Shown piece by piece: positions 8,204-16,392 of a stretch of DNA of 64,000 nucleotides. The DNA is from Clostridium sp. HBUAS56010 (GTDB lineage Bacteria; Bacillota; Clostridia; Lachnospirales; Lachnospiraceae). Numbering within the stretch: the stretch's first letter is position 1; each line of letters opens with the position of its first letter. The translations under genes were made by a program, and so were the position numbers. Location: positions 1 through 64,000 of the forward strand of contig NZ_SULJ01000005.1 in NCBI RefSeq assembly GCF_007115105.1, in the 5' to 3' direction. The notes below the pieces were generated by a model. It searched no databases, was not told the origin of the DNA, and saw only the letters and a program-made list of their open reading frames with translations.

Positions 8204-8926
8204 TTAAATATTATTTAGATATACATATCCAAAATGAAACTGCCCTTTTGAAATAGCCGCTTTTACGCTATTGCCATTGCTCCGAAAACTAAGCATATCA
8301 GCACTAATTTCTTTTTCCTCTTGAATATTTGATATTTTAATCCAGATCTTGGCAGTTTCTTCTGGTCCAAATTCTTCTGGGATTGCTGAAGTATCACCAG
8401 GGCAAGCAATTTTTTCTCGACTTGACACAATTTCTTCGACAACCGCTGAATATTTAACATCATTTAATCCGACTACTGCAAATAATATTCTTACCGTATC
8501 ACCGTTTTTAATCATTTTGTTATAATAAGCAACTTTATCTTTATTCATTCCAAAATGCAAAGACTGCGTGCTGAACCAAGTATAACCTAAACCATTTTCC
8601 TGCGAGTTATTCAGATAAGCCTCCATTGTTCCTTCCCCATCTAACTCATTACCATATATATCACTAGAAAAACTTAGTTTCATAAAAATATAATCATTTA
8701 TTTCTGTTTTATCAGCACTTTGTAAAATCATTTCCTTTGCAATATCAATATTCATTGCTTTTTTCTTTAAATTAAGATACAGATTTTCATCTTGACTAAT
8801 CATATAAATTTCCAACATATCTGTGAGTGCATCTGTTTTCTTAATACCTTTAGTAACTAAAAACTCATCGAAAATCTTCTGTGTTTTCTCTTCTGCATAA
8901 ATTGACATATACCCTGGTCTTCCCAT
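8204..8926 (-). CDS. RHH-like DNA-binding protein with unknown C-terminal domain, inserted between terminase and portal
   Basis: The 240-residue protein starts MGRPGYMSIYAEEKTQKIFD. Residues about 7-45 look like a ribbon-helix-helix domain (short strand, then two helices around VTKGIKKTDALTDMLEIY). The C-terminal half is beta-rich and ends GQFHFGYVYLNNI, with ACPGD and KIWIKI on the way; this may be a PUA/EVE-like fold but I am not certain. It is AT-rich relative to the portal and terminase genes and has its own sigma-A promoter flanked by two copies of a palindrome, so it behaves as an autonomous, probably self-repressed accessory gene. Confidence 0.72.
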   Translation of the reverse strand: MGRPGYMSIYAEEKTQKIFDEFLVTKGIKKTDALTDMLEIYMISQDENLYLNLKKKAMNIDIAKEMILQSADKTEINDYIFMKLSFSSDIYGNELDGEGTMEAYLNNSQENGLGYTWFSTQSLHFGMNKDKVAYYNKMIKNGDTVRILFAVVGLNDVKYSAVVEEIVSSREKIACPGDTSAIPEEFGPEETAKIWIKISNIQEEKEISADMLSFRSNGNSVKAAISKGQFHFGYVYLNNI

Positions 8927-8943
8927 ATTCTTTCCCTCCTAAA

Positions 8944-9035
8944 ATTGTACCGCAAATCTGGTATCTACTTTTGATAAGAATAATATAGCACCGCCAAAAA
9001 CATATGTCAATATAATTGTACCGCTATTTTCGTAT
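8944..9035 (-). promoter_or_regulatory. Consensus promoter between two copies of a TACCG operator
   Basis: On the minus strand TTGACA (9005-9010), a 17-base spacer and TATATT (8982-8987) form a near-consensus sigma-A promoter for the 240-residue gene. ATTGTACCGC occurs on the plus strand at 8944-8953 and again at 9015-9024; the first continues to an imperfect palindrome TACCG-N5-TGGTA and the second to TACCG-N6-TCGTA. One copy lies downstream of the start point and one upstream of the -35, an arrangement suited to repression by the gene's own RHH-like domain. Confidence 0.7.
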
Positions 9036-9126
9036 TGATTTCTTAAATTTTATTGAAACCTGCATTTCATTTTCTTATAGAATAAAAAATAAAAATACTT
9101 TTTTAATAATGTCTGATAAAACAATA

Positions 9127-10677
9127 TTAAAACACCAGAATCCCTCTGTCATCATATACACTACCTTCGTTATTTCCGTTGTTTCGGATTGCACGATCCA
9201 AAGCCATAATCGTTGCCACCGCACCATCAATCTTTTCCGTGGACTTCTCCTTATCCGGTTTGATATTCCCCGCCGGGTCCTGGCGGATAAAGATGTTATC
9301 CATCATCCAACGCAAAACCGGATGTCCGCCATGAGCCAGTTTCTTCTCCAGTGTCAGCTTCATCAGTTCCTTGCTGGGCGGTGACATATCCTTGAAACCC
9401 TGCCCGAATGGAATCACTGTGAATCCCAACCCTTCCAGGTTCTGTACCATCTGCACCGCTCCCCAGCGGTCAAAGGCAATCTCTTTAATATGAAACTTCT
9501 TTCCCAAATCGTCTATGAATCTCTCAATAAATCCATAATGTATCACATTCCCCTCCGTGGTTTTCAAGAATCCCTGCTGCTCCCACACATCATATGGTAC
9601 ATGGTCCCGGCGTACGCGTAGCCGCATGTTCTCCTCCGGTATCCAGAAATACGGCAGGATCATATATTTTTCTTCTTCTGTCCTCGGAGGGAATATCAGG
9701 ACAAATGCTGTAATGTCAGTGGAGCTGGACAAATCCAGTCCCCCGTAACATTCCCTGCCAATCAATTCGACTTCATCGACTGCAAAATCACAGGCATCCC
9801 ACTTCTCCATCTGCATCCACCGGGTAGACTGTTTCACCCACTGATTCAGACGGAGCTGCCGGAAAATGTTCTCCTCCGCCGGATTATCTTTAGCGCTCAG
9901 ATAAGCGTTTCTGACTTTTTCTATATCAATGGTGTATCCAAGGGATGGGTTCGCCTGATACCAGACCTTTTCCAATGACCAGTCTGCGTCATCCTTCGCC
10001 CCGTAAATCACAGGATAGTACGCAGGGTCTATCTTTCTCCCAAGTATAATATCCTCTGCCTTCTGGTGCTGTTCAAAACACACCGAGTTCCGGTCATTTC
10101 CTGCCGTTGTAATCAGAAAGAACAACGGCTGTGTTCTGGCATCACCGGATCCCTTCGTCATGACATCAAACAGTTCCCGGTTCGGCTGCGCATGTAATTC
10201 ATCAAAAATAACCGCATGGATATTCAGACCGTGTTTCGTATAGGCTTCTGCGGAAAGAACCTGGTAAAAACTGTTGGTCGGCTTATATACCAGCCGCTTT
10301 ACCGACATGACCGGCTTGATCCGTTTTTTTAGTGCCGGACACTGATCCACCATATCCACCGCTACATCAAACACAATGGATGCCTGCTGCCGGTCAGAGG
10401 CGCAGCCATAAACCTCCGCGCCCCATTCCCCGTCTCCGCAGGTCATATAAAGAGCAACAGCCGCTGCCAGTTCCGATTTTCCATTCTTCTTCGGGATCTC
10501 CACATAAGCGGTGTTATACTGGCGGTAACCATTATCTTTAACTGTACCGAACACCTCCCGGATAATAGTATCCTGCCAAGGCAGAAGCTCAAAGGGAACT
10601 CCCCTCCATCGGCCTTTAGTATGCTTCAGACAGTTGATAAAGTTGACCACATATTGCGCTTTTACCTCATCAAACAT
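9127..10677 (-). CDS. terL: Terminase large subunit
   Basis: The 516-residue ATPase-nuclease drives DNA into the prohead. Visible landmarks are the Walker A variant IPKKNGKSEL (about residue 62), the Walker B/catalytic Glu in HAVIFDELHAQP, coupling motif region LFFLITTAGND, and C-terminal nuclease-domain acidic residues in GGLDLSSSTDITAF and KIDGAVATIMALDRA. This is the Terminase_1 family that partners with P27-type small subunits. It overlaps the small subunit by one base. A plus-strand overlapping frame at its 3' end is a shadow. Confidence 0.95.
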   Translation of the reverse strand: MFDEVKAQYVVNFINCLKHTKGRWRGVPFELLPWQDTIIREVFGTVKDNGYRQYNTAYVEIPKKNGKSELAAAVALYMTCGDGEWGAEVYGCASDRQQASIVFDVAVDMVDQCPALKKRIKPVMSVKRLVYKPTNSFYQVLSAEAYTKHGLNIHAVIFDELHAQPNRELFDVMTKGSGDARTQPLFFLITTAGNDRNSVCFEQHQKAEDIILGRKIDPAYYPVIYGAKDDADWSLEKVWYQANPSLGYTIDIEKVRNAYLSAKDNPAEENIFRQLRLNQWVKQSTRWMQMEKWDACDFAVDEVELIGRECYGGLDLSSSTDITAFVLIFPPRTEEEKYMILPYFWIPEENMRLRVRRDHVPYDVWEQQGFLKTTEGNVIHYGFIERFIDDLGKKFHIKEIAFDRWGAVQMVQNLEGLGFTVIPFGQGFKDMSPPSKELMKLTLEKKLAHGGHPVLRWMMDNIFIRQDPAGNIKPDKEKSTEKIDGAVATIMALDRAIRNNGNNEGSVYDDRGILVF

Positions 10678-11156
10678 TACCGGCCACCGCCTTTATACAA
10701 GAGCAGTTCCATGGCATCGCATTCCTTATCCTCCCCATTCTCAGCCACAATGCGGCTTCTGGAGGAGGGGGTAAGTCCAAACTGCTCACAGAACCGGTTC
10801 ATGATTTTCAGATAGGTCTGGGCAATGGAAACCTGCGGCACCTGCTGCCAATAACCGGAAGGTGTTTTCACAATGGTTCCATGCTGCGTAATAAATCCCT
10901 CTGCCTCTTTCCACCGTGCATATGCCTGACAGTACCCGGCAAAAGCCGCCATATCAATCTCAGTGAGGATGCCAAGCTGCTCCATCTGCTTTGCCATACG
11001 CTTCCATTCCTTTTTCGCTTCCTCTTCCAGCCAGACCGGACAGCGTGGAGCCTTCTTCTCCGGCTTTGGCTCCTGCGTGTTTAAACTCCGCTTTCCCGGA
11101 TTTCCTTCCAGAACTTTTACCGCCGTAGGTTTTGGTTTTCTGCCGCTCTGTGCCAT
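10677..11156 (-). CDS. terS: Terminase small subunit, P27 family
   Basis: From the ATG at 11156, preceded by GGGGAGGTGGAG, the product has 159 residues beginning MAQSGRKPKPTAVKVLEGNPGKR (quoted across the first lines), the P27 signature: a basic N-terminus and the motif LEGNPGKR, then helical DNA-recognition region with LTPSSRSRI near the C-terminus. An upstream in-frame start is possible but lacks a ribosome binding site. It recognises the packaging site and recruits the large subunit encoded immediately downstream. Confidence 0.92.
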   Translation of the reverse strand: MAQSGRKPKPTAVKVLEGNPGKRSLNTQEPKPEKKAPRCPVWLEEEAKKEWKRMAKQMEQLGILTEIDMAAFAGYCQAYARWKEAEGFITQHGTIVKTPSGYWQQVPQVSIAQTYLKIMNRFCEQFGLTPSSRSRIVAENGEDKECDAMELLLYKGGGR

Positions 11157-11238
11157 CTGCTCCACCTCCCCTCTGTGTTTCCGGCAAAGGAAAAGAGCCT
11201 CCGAAGAAGCTCTGATTCCTTGATTCATCAGCTTATTT

Positions 11239-11673
11239 TTATGAACAGCTTTCCTCTAAAGCTCGTTTTAATATAAAGTCATCAAATCCATATTTTATAT
11301 AAGACCTCTCCAGAATCCCGTAATAATTGTAACTCGGTTTATTTTGCGGGTTTCTCTCATCCATGATGTAAACCATCGCGTTATGAGTCTCCCCATTTAC
11401 AAGAACCGGCAGTTCCTTTTTGTAATAAAACTTTGGATATCCCTCATAACGGTCCAGTCTCCGTTCATCTTCTCCGTTGATTTCCCAAACCAGAACCGGA
11501 ATGTGACTCCCTTCCTCCGGTTCAATCGTAGCATAGGCACAATCCTTAACGCCTTTGAACAGCAACCGGTGGTTTTCCACCACTGCTGTACCAACAACTT
11601 TTGCATCCGGGCACCTGTGTTCCATCTGTTCCTCATCGATGTTACTTCCATAAGCAATATACAGTTTCGTCAT
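11239..11673 (-). CDS. Gamma-glutamylcyclotransferase (AIG2-like)
   Basis: The 144-residue protein has the family's substrate-binding loop YGSN at residues 8-11 and the catalytic Glu in DRYEGYPKFY (residue 77). Enzymes of this fold release 5-oxoproline from gamma-glutamyl amines. In phages, predicted cyclotransferases are found beside amidoligases, where they may trim or edit gamma-glutamyl linkages made on a peptide or protein (published comparative-genomic prediction for amidoligase families). Here it follows the amidoligase gene after 88 bases in the same direction, just upstream of terminase. The real substrate is unknown. Confidence 0.9.
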   Translation of the reverse strand: MTKLYIAYGSNIDEEQMEHRCPDAKVVGTAVVENHRLLFKGVKDCAYATIEPEEGSHIPVLVWEINGEDERRLDRYEGYPKFYYKKELPVLVNGETHNAMVYIMDERNPQNKPSYNYYGILERSYIKYGFDDFILKRALEESCS

Positions 11674-11718
11674 ATAGCATCTTCCTTTCCTTTTTATAGT
11701 GAATTCCCCCTCCTGTCA

Positions 11719-11748
11719 CCCCAAGAGCGCTCAAGCCACCACTTGGGG
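11719..11748 (-). other. GC-rich hairpin between amidoligase and cyclotransferase genes
   Basis: CCCCAAG (11719-11725) and CTTGGGG (11742-11748) form a seven-pair stem. There is no T tract on either strand, so it is more likely an RNA structural element or processing site than a strong terminator. Confidence 0.4.
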
Positions 11749-11761
11749 GAAGGTTATGTAC

Positions 11762-12655
11762 TTATGCCCCGTGTCTCCAGGCTGAGTTTCCATCGAGATG
11801 TTTTAAGAAATGCAGCCTGCAGGTTTTAAATTCGTCTCCAATGAGTCCAAGCCGAAGCATCCAGCACCGGAATGCATATTTCTCGTTGTCGGTAACCGTC
11901 CGTCTTGGAGATGCTGATTTCTGTGCCAGTGCCTGGTGGCTGACCGCCAGACAGAACTGAATGTATGCCTTAACCTCCCCGGCATGAGTGGTGCTGTTGA
12001 AAAGCCTAAACTCCACCGTTCCCTTAGTGAAGGTGGCATGCAGGTTCAGTCCATGGTAGCGGGTAGAATTATAATGCTTATTCCGGTTGCTGTTGGGGTC
12101 TTCCGCATACCAAAGATCCTTAAGCTCTGCCATCGTCTTCGGCTTTTTCTTGTTAATAGTTTCAATCAGCTTCTCATTCACTTTTTTGCAGTAGGAAAGC
12201 CTCCTTGGGTCAATCTGCAGGGCTTTGTAGAGAATATCCTCTTTGCTGGCAATGATGTTCACCATATTCCTCAATGTCTGCGGGGTGTACCGGCTGGCAT
12301 CCACATGAATGTGAATCCCGCATTTCTCGCTGGCAAATGCCCCTTTGTGACGGAGCTGCCGGATAATTTCTTGCAAATCCGGAATATCTTCGTAGGTAAG
12401 AATGGGACTGACAATCTCTGTTTTGTAAGTGTCATCCGCACTTTCGATTTTCCCCAGCACCCTCTTCTTTGCCATGATGCTGGAATCGTAGGTAGCTTTC
12501 CAAATCCTGCCCTTCCGGTCTGTTACCTCGTAGGTCTCGTAATAGGTTCCTGCGTAGCAGCTTTCAGTCCCGAAATACTCTGCAATTACCGCCGCCGCTG
12601 CTTCCCTGGTAATCCCTGTTAGTTCAATCTCAATCCCGAATTTCTGTGTTTTCAT
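11762..12655 (-). CDS. Phage amidoligase (COOH-NH2 ligase superfamily)
   Basis: Starting at the ATG at 12655 (GGAGG upstream), the 297-residue product has amidoligase features: KFGIEIELTG at the N-terminus, the metal/ATP-site segments EIVSPILTYED and GIHIHVDASRYTPQTLRN, and the C-terminal GTVEFRLFNSTTHAG. These are glutamine-synthetase-like ATP-dependent ligases predicted to join amines to carboxylates on peptides or proteins. Residues 257-294 (NEKY...SAWR) form an additional C-terminal module also present in the neighbouring 301-residue protein. Together with the cyclotransferase it forms a modification cassette in the packaging region. A longer frame extends upstream but overlaps the promoter-like element and lacks family similarity. 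Confidence 0.88.
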   Translation of the reverse strand: MKTQKFGIEIELTGITREAAAAVIAEYFGTESCYAGTYYETYEVTDRKGRIWKATYDSSIMAKKRVLGKIESADDTYKTEIVSPILTYEDIPDLQEIIRQLRHKGAFASEKCGIHIHVDASRYTPQTLRNMVNIIASKEDILYKALQIDPRRLSYCKKVNEKLIETINKKKPKTMAELKDLWYAEDPNSNRNKHYNSTRYHGLNLHATFTKGTVEFRLFNSTTHAGEVKAYIQFCLAVSHQALAQKSASPRRTVTDNEKYAFRCWMLRLGLIGDEFKTCRLHFLKHLDGNSAWRHGA

Positions 12656-12720
12656 ATATTTATGCGCCTCCTGTGCTTTCTTCGTTTTTTCTGGTATCAT
12701 ATTGAGCAGGCTCAATAAGC

Positions 12721-12765
12721 GTAGTCTATTAATCACTCTGAAAGCACATTTTATCCAGTTAATCC
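12721..12765 (-). promoter_or_regulatory. Upstream element shared by the amidoligase, its partner gene and SymE
   Basis: On the minus strand TTAACTGGATAAAATGTGC is followed by TTTCAGAGTGATTAATAG. The same order of words occurs before the 301-residue gene (TTTAGAGTGATTTATGTAG) and, on the plus strand, before symE (TTAACTGGATAAATTGTTG, then TTTTAGATTTACTATG). All three are followed by TACCA, an A-rich stretch and a GGAGG site. This suggests a common promoter or operator class; no clean -35/-10 pair is visible here. Confidence 0.5.
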
Positions 12766-12876
12766 GGCGCATAATGTACACAAAGATTTGGGTGGAATCT
12801 GCCCATCAATGGTGTGTTTTTACGGATTTCTTCTATATTAATAATAAGGCGGGAAACCATGTGTTTAAGCCGCTTT

Positions 12877-13782
12877 CTAAGGTTCTTCCTTCTCCTCTGC
12901 AATTCCGTTTTCTTCTGAAAGCAGTTGGTTTACCAAATCATTCATCAGGGCATCTCTTTCAGCTTCTGCCTGCTCTAAAACCTCCTGCTCCGCCTGTTTC
13001 CGGGCTTCTGCCCTCTGGCGGCTGCGTACCCTTGCCCTTTCAATATCCTCCGGGGTGCGGAAAGCAGAATGCCCTTTTAAATTGGCAAGCATCACCTTGC
13101 GTATCTTTTTCCCCTCTTCCCCGCCAAGACCCAGGCGTAAAAGCCAGATACGCATATAATACTTCTCGTTCTCTGCAATGGTTTCTGCCGGATTCACCCG
13201 CTTGCTGTCTAAGGCTGCCGCACACATACTCGATGCAAGTTTTGCATAAGCTCCCATGTCCTCCCCATTTTCAGAAAATGGAAATGCCTCAAACACAATC
13301 TCGTCCTCTGTAAAATAAAAGCCTTTGTTCCGCTCATTCCCTTTACAGGAATGGAGCAGTTCCAGGAATTCTCCTCTGCCCTCCGGCTCTGTCTCCTGCA
13401 GTTTTACAAGGAACTCACCATTTACCTGGAAAGCTTTTCTCCCAACGGCTTTGTTTAAAAGGTACTGTTTGCTGTGGATCATGAAGACCAGGTTCTTCAA
13501 ACTCAGTCCCGTATGCTCTCCTATAGGAATATTAATCTCCAAACCCTCTGTCTCCTCTTCCCTTTCCAACAGTCCTCTATCCATTAGACCAACAAGAATC
13601 ATTTCCTCCAGTTTCTCATCCCCGTCCGGGAGTTCCACCTCACCGGTCCGGTTCACAATGCATTTCCCAATCTGGTATCCGCAGCTTGGGACACCCAAGT
13701 ACCGGGAATTCTCCCCTGTGATTTCACAGATTGCCTTGACAACGTCTTTTCTGTTTTCCGTGGTTGTTATAATTTTCTTCAT
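12877..13782 (-). CDS. Amidoligase-associated protein with shared NEKY C-terminal domain
   Basis: This 301-residue protein is not an amidoligase by its N-terminal two-thirds, which include ENSRYLGVPSCGYQIGKC and NRTGEVELPDGDEKLEEM, a beta-rich region I do not recognise. Residues 205-242 align without gaps to residues 257-294 of the adjacent amidoligase with 21 identities in 38 by my count (NEKY, R, W, LRLGL, G, E, K, R, L, L, G, SA, R). It ends with about 50 residues of charged coiled coil. The shared domain and adjacency suggest that both act on, or dock to, the same partner. Start has GGAGGTAAAGG upstream. Promoter-like TTGACT lies about 60 bases upstream. Confidence 0.8.
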   Translation of the reverse strand: MKKIITTTENRKDVVKAICEITGENSRYLGVPSCGYQIGKCIVNRTGEVELPDGDEKLEEMILVGLMDRGLLEREEETEGLEINIPIGEHTGLSLKNLVFMIHSKQYLLNKAVGRKAFQVNGEFLVKLQETEPEGRGEFLELLHSCKGNERNKGFYFTEDEIVFEAFPFSENGEDMGAYAKLASSMCAAALDSKRVNPAETIAENEKYYMRIWLLRLGLGGEEGKKIRKVMLANLKGHSAFRTPEDIERARVRSRQRAEARKQAEQEVLEQAEAERDALMNDLVNQLLSEENGIAEEKEEP

Positions 13783-13806
13783 AAGCCTTTACCTCCGTTT
13801 TTTTTG

Positions 13807-13843
13807 GTACTACATAAATCACTCTAAACGGGTGTAAAGTCAA
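13807..13843 (-). promoter_or_regulatory. Promoter-like element before the NEKY-domain gene
   Basis: On the minus strand TTGACT (13838-13843) is followed by TTTAGAGTGATTTATGTAGTACC, which matches the element before the amidoligase gene in AGAGTGATT-ATR and the later TAC. The -35 is good; the -10 (ATTTAT or TTTATG) is poor, so an activator or alternative sigma factor may be needed. Confidence 0.45.
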
Positions 13844-13958
13844 TGCAATTCTCCATCTTTCCAGATTGTTTTTCATCCTCCCGGAAACCACAGTTATCAA
13901 CCGTTCCACAGGATTCAGGCAACATCATCGCCACTGCATAAAACACCGTGGTGATCAC
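13824..13958 (-). CDS. Small phage protein, GTG start (44 residues)
   Basis: A GTG two bases after the methylase stop opens a 44-codon frame reading MITTVFYAVAMMLPESCG, then TVDNCGFREDEKQSGK and ending MENCIDFTPV. The position, immediately behind the methylase stop, suggests translational coupling. The ribosome binding site is weak and I cannot name a family, so it may not be a gene. It contains three cysteines spaced as in small metal-binding proteins, but not in a recognised pattern. Confidence 0.4.
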   Translation of the reverse strand: MITTVFYAVAMMLPESCGTVDNCGFREDEKQSGKMENCIDFTPV

Positions 13959-13959
13959 C

Positions 13960-15186
13960 TCATTCGCTTTTCAAATCCTCATATTTTATTTTCTGTCCGC
14001 TGCGGATGACAAAGACCTGCTCCGCTGAACCGGCCTGCTCCACATAACGGTTCACAATAACATCCACGAACTTCTCATCCAGTTCTGCCATATAGCAGAT
14101 GCGATTGGTCTGTTCACAGGCAATCAGAGTAGAACCGGATCCTCCAAAGGGATCCAGAACGATACAGTTGCTCATGCAGGAGTTCTGGATCGGATATGCT
14201 ACAAGCCCCACCGGTTTCATGGTCGGGTGATCCTTGGACTGTTTCGGCCGGTCAAACTCCCATATAGTGGTCTGCTTCCGGTCGGAATACCAGTTGTGTT
14301 TCCCGCCCTTTTTCCAGCCAAACAGAACCGGCTCATGCTGCCACTGGTAAGGGCTCCTTCCAAGGACTAGGCTCTGCTTTTTCCAGATGCAGGTACCTGA
14401 CAGGTGAAATCCTGCTCCCTTGAATGCGCTGCGGAAATTTAATCCTTCCGTGTCGGCATGGAATACATAGATAGATGCGTCCCGCTCCATACTCGCTTCC
14501 ATATTTACAAAAGCGGCAAAGAGGAACTGGTAAAACTTCTCTTCTTCCATGTGGTCATTCTGAATGCTCCCAGCAGTTCCCTCATAATTCACATTGTAAG
14601 GAGGATCAGTTACCACCAAGTTTGCCTTCTTCTCATCCATCAGCAAATCATAGGTTTCCGGCAAAGTGGAATCACCGCATACCAGACGGTGTCTGCCAAG
14701 TAGCCACACATCTCCCTGCTTTGCCACTGCCGGTTTCTGCAGCTCCGCATCTACATCAAAGTCATCTTCGGTGATATTTTTGTCATGTACCGTATTAAAA
14801 AGCTGTTCAATCTCCGGCGGCTCAAATCCGGTGAATGCCACATCGAAATCGGATTCCTGCAAATCCCAGATTAAGTCAGCCAGCAGTTCCTTATTCCATT
14901 CACCCGTAATTTTATTCAGAGCAATGTTGAGTGCTTTCTCCTTGGTCTTGTCAATCTCCACAACGATACAGTCGATTTCCTCATACCCTAAATCGGATAA
15001 AACTGTAACCCTCTGATGACCGCCAATTATGGTCAGGTCAGAATTGACAATGACCGGCTCGACATACCCAAACTCCTCAATGGAGCGTTTAATTTTCTCA
15101 TATTCCTTATCCTCTGGCTTTAGCTGCTTCCTCGGATTGTAGGAAGCAGGTATCAGGTCTTTGATTTTAATTCTCCGAAATTCCAT
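13960..15186 (-). CDS. ParB-nuclease domain fused to DNA N4/N6 methyltransferase
   Basis: The 408-residue protein starts at an ATG preceded by GGGGAGAAGAG. The N-terminal domain (about 1-95) is ParB-like with NPRK, IGGHQRVTVL and the typical PVIVNSDLTIIGGH. The second domain (about 160-400) is a beta-class methyltransferase: the catalytic DPPYNVNYEG comes before the AdoMet-binding DPFGGSGSTLIA. Such orphan phage methylases modify phage DNA, probably against host restriction. It overlaps the preceding zinc-finger/HTH gene by 20 bases. No cognate endonuclease is next to it, unless the nearby HNH protein plays that role, which I doubt. Confidence 0.93.
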   Translation of the reverse strand: MEFRRIKIKDLIPASYNPRKQLKPEDKEYEKIKRSIEEFGYVEPVIVNSDLTIIGGHQRVTVLSDLGYEEIDCIVVEIDKTKEKALNIALNKITGEWNKELLADLIWDLQESDFDVAFTGFEPPEIEQLFNTVHDKNITEDDFDVDAELQKPAVAKQGDVWLLGRHRLVCGDSTLPETYDLLMDEKKANLVVTDPPYNVNYEGTAGSIQNDHMEEEKFYQFLFAAFVNMEASMERDASIYVFHADTEGLNFRSAFKGAGFHLSGTCIWKKQSLVLGRSPYQWQHEPVLFGWKKGGKHNWYSDRKQTTIWEFDRPKQSKDHPTMKPVGLVAYPIQNSCMSNCIVLDPFGGSGSTLIACEQTNRICYMAELDEKFVDVIVNRYVEQAGSAEQVFVIRSGQKIKYEDLKSE

Positions 15187-15616
15187 TCTCTTCTCCCCTC
15201 CAGAACCTGTCTTTGATGTAGCAATTGTGACAGCAATATTTCCGTTTTCGGTTTCCATAGGAAATAAACTCCCTGTCACAGTACGCACAGGTCATTGTGT
15301 ATAATGCAGTATCCTTCTGCTCGGAAATCTCCGGGTGTACCCTCCACCATCTTCTCCGGCAGCTTTCCGAACAGAACTTCTTCGGACGCCCGGTGGCAGG
15401 CTGCTCTATTTCCTTTCCACAGTACAAGCAGGCTTTGCCCTGGGAAATCTGTTCCGATACATTCTTTTCCAAAGCTGTGGCGTATCCAGCCATTCCTTTG
15501 CTCCTGCAGTAATTTCGGACAATGTCACGGGACAGCCCTGCCTCCGTGGCAATCCTCCGGTAGCCTAAACCTTTCAGTCTCAGTTCCCGGATTCTGGTTT
15601 CCTGCACCTCTGTCAT
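15167..15616 (-). CDS. HTH and zinc-finger DNA-binding protein
   Basis: From the ATG at 15616 (AAGGAGG upstream) the product has 149 residues. Residues about 5-45 form a sigma/transposase-type helix-turn-helix (RIRELRLKGLGYRRIATEAG, then LSRDIVRNYCRSKG). Two zinc-binding modules follow: CLYCGKEIEQ...KKFCSESCRRRWW and CAYCDREF...KYCCHNCYIKD. This is a widespread clostridial phage protein upstream of ParB-methylases; I regard it as a regulator, target unknown. A GTG 12 bases upstream is an alternative start. Confidence 0.8.
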   Translation of the reverse strand: MTEVQETRIRELRLKGLGYRRIATEAGLSRDIVRNYCRSKGMAGYATALEKNVSEQISQGKACLYCGKEIEQPATGRPKKFCSESCRRRWWRVHPEISEQKDTALYTMTCAYCDREFISYGNRKRKYCCHNCYIKDRFWRGEENGISEN

Positions 15617-16003
15617 TTCCTTTCGCACCTCCTTACAGAAAACCGGGAAAAGCAGATAATTTCTGTCTTTTCTCGGCTTAAAAACATGGATTTTCGGTAC
15701 TTTTTGGCAAAATCCCCTCCAAGCAATTCGGCGGAAATCCTATTTTTATGTATGATAAGGCACCTATTATCCTATCCCCCCTGACGGTTTCTACGAAAAT
15801 TTACGTCTTGGGGGGCGGCGGTTTCCAGGGTGCGGGGTTCTGGAGATTCGGACTCCCCCTCCCCTTCTTCTCTCCCACAAATTCACAACCTGAACAATTA
15901 TAACGGATAATATTTGTCTACGTTTCACTCCCAAATTAACTGGATAAATTGTTGTTTTAGATTTACTATGGCTCTACCAAAAGAAAGAAGGAGGAAATAC
16001 TTT
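15617..16003. other. Non-coding spacer with strong GC hairpin
   Basis: No gene is visible between the HTH/zinc-finger gene and symE. At 15776-15815 six Cs plus GACG pair with CGTC plus six Gs around an AT-rich loop of 17 bases. Purine/pyrimidine-rich blocks continue to about 15,880. At 15936-15976 lies the plus-strand element shared with the amidoligase genes, which probably contains the symE promoter. Because the HNH gene lies to the right and terminase to the left, a packaging (cos/pac) site here is conceivable but not shown. Confidence 0.5.
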
Positions 16004-16240
16004 ATGAAGACTAAGCAAATGAAAGTTCTCTATGCCAGCCGTTCAAGCTCCAAACGGTATATTGGCAGCAATACTTATACCTGCACACCAAAGATATCTA
16101 TGGAAGGAAAGTGGCTGGAGGAATTGGGATTCCATATCGGGGACGCAATCCAGGTATTCTATGAGGACAACTGCATCCGCATCGCTCCCGCCATGGTATG
16201 TGAAGAACAGGCACAGTACGAAGCAGAGCCGGATAGATGA
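16004..16240 (+). CDS. SymE-like toxin family protein
   Basis: A 78-residue protein begins MKTKQMKVLYASRSSSKRY after AAGGAGG and contains the SymE/AbrB-fold core PKISMEGKWLEELGFHIGDAI, followed by VFYEDNCIRI. It is one of only a few plus-strand genes in the prophage. SymE of E. coli is the toxin of a type I toxin-antitoxin pair repressed by an antisense RNA; clostridial phage members are less studied and could be regulators. I see no obvious antisense gene, although the minus strand here is part of the early-to-late transcription path. Confidence 0.75.
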   Translation: MKTKQMKVLYASRSSSKRYIGSNTYTCTPKISMEGKWLEELGFHIGDAIQVFYEDNCIRIAPAMVCEEQAQYEAEPDR

Positions 16241-16392
16241 AAAAGAAGATATAACATTCAGATCTGAAAGTTCCCTTCTCATATCTCATTTCAAACCCCC
16301 TGCCCTTTTCACCTGTTCCCGATCCAAGATACTGCAAAAACAGAAAAACGTTCAGATGAAAAGCCCTGGGAACCTCCCAAGGCTTTTCTCTG

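Noticed and set aside
11936-12622. Long plus-strand open frame opposite the amidoligase
   Set aside because: It is antisense to a well-supported enzyme gene and has no family features or ribosome binding site.
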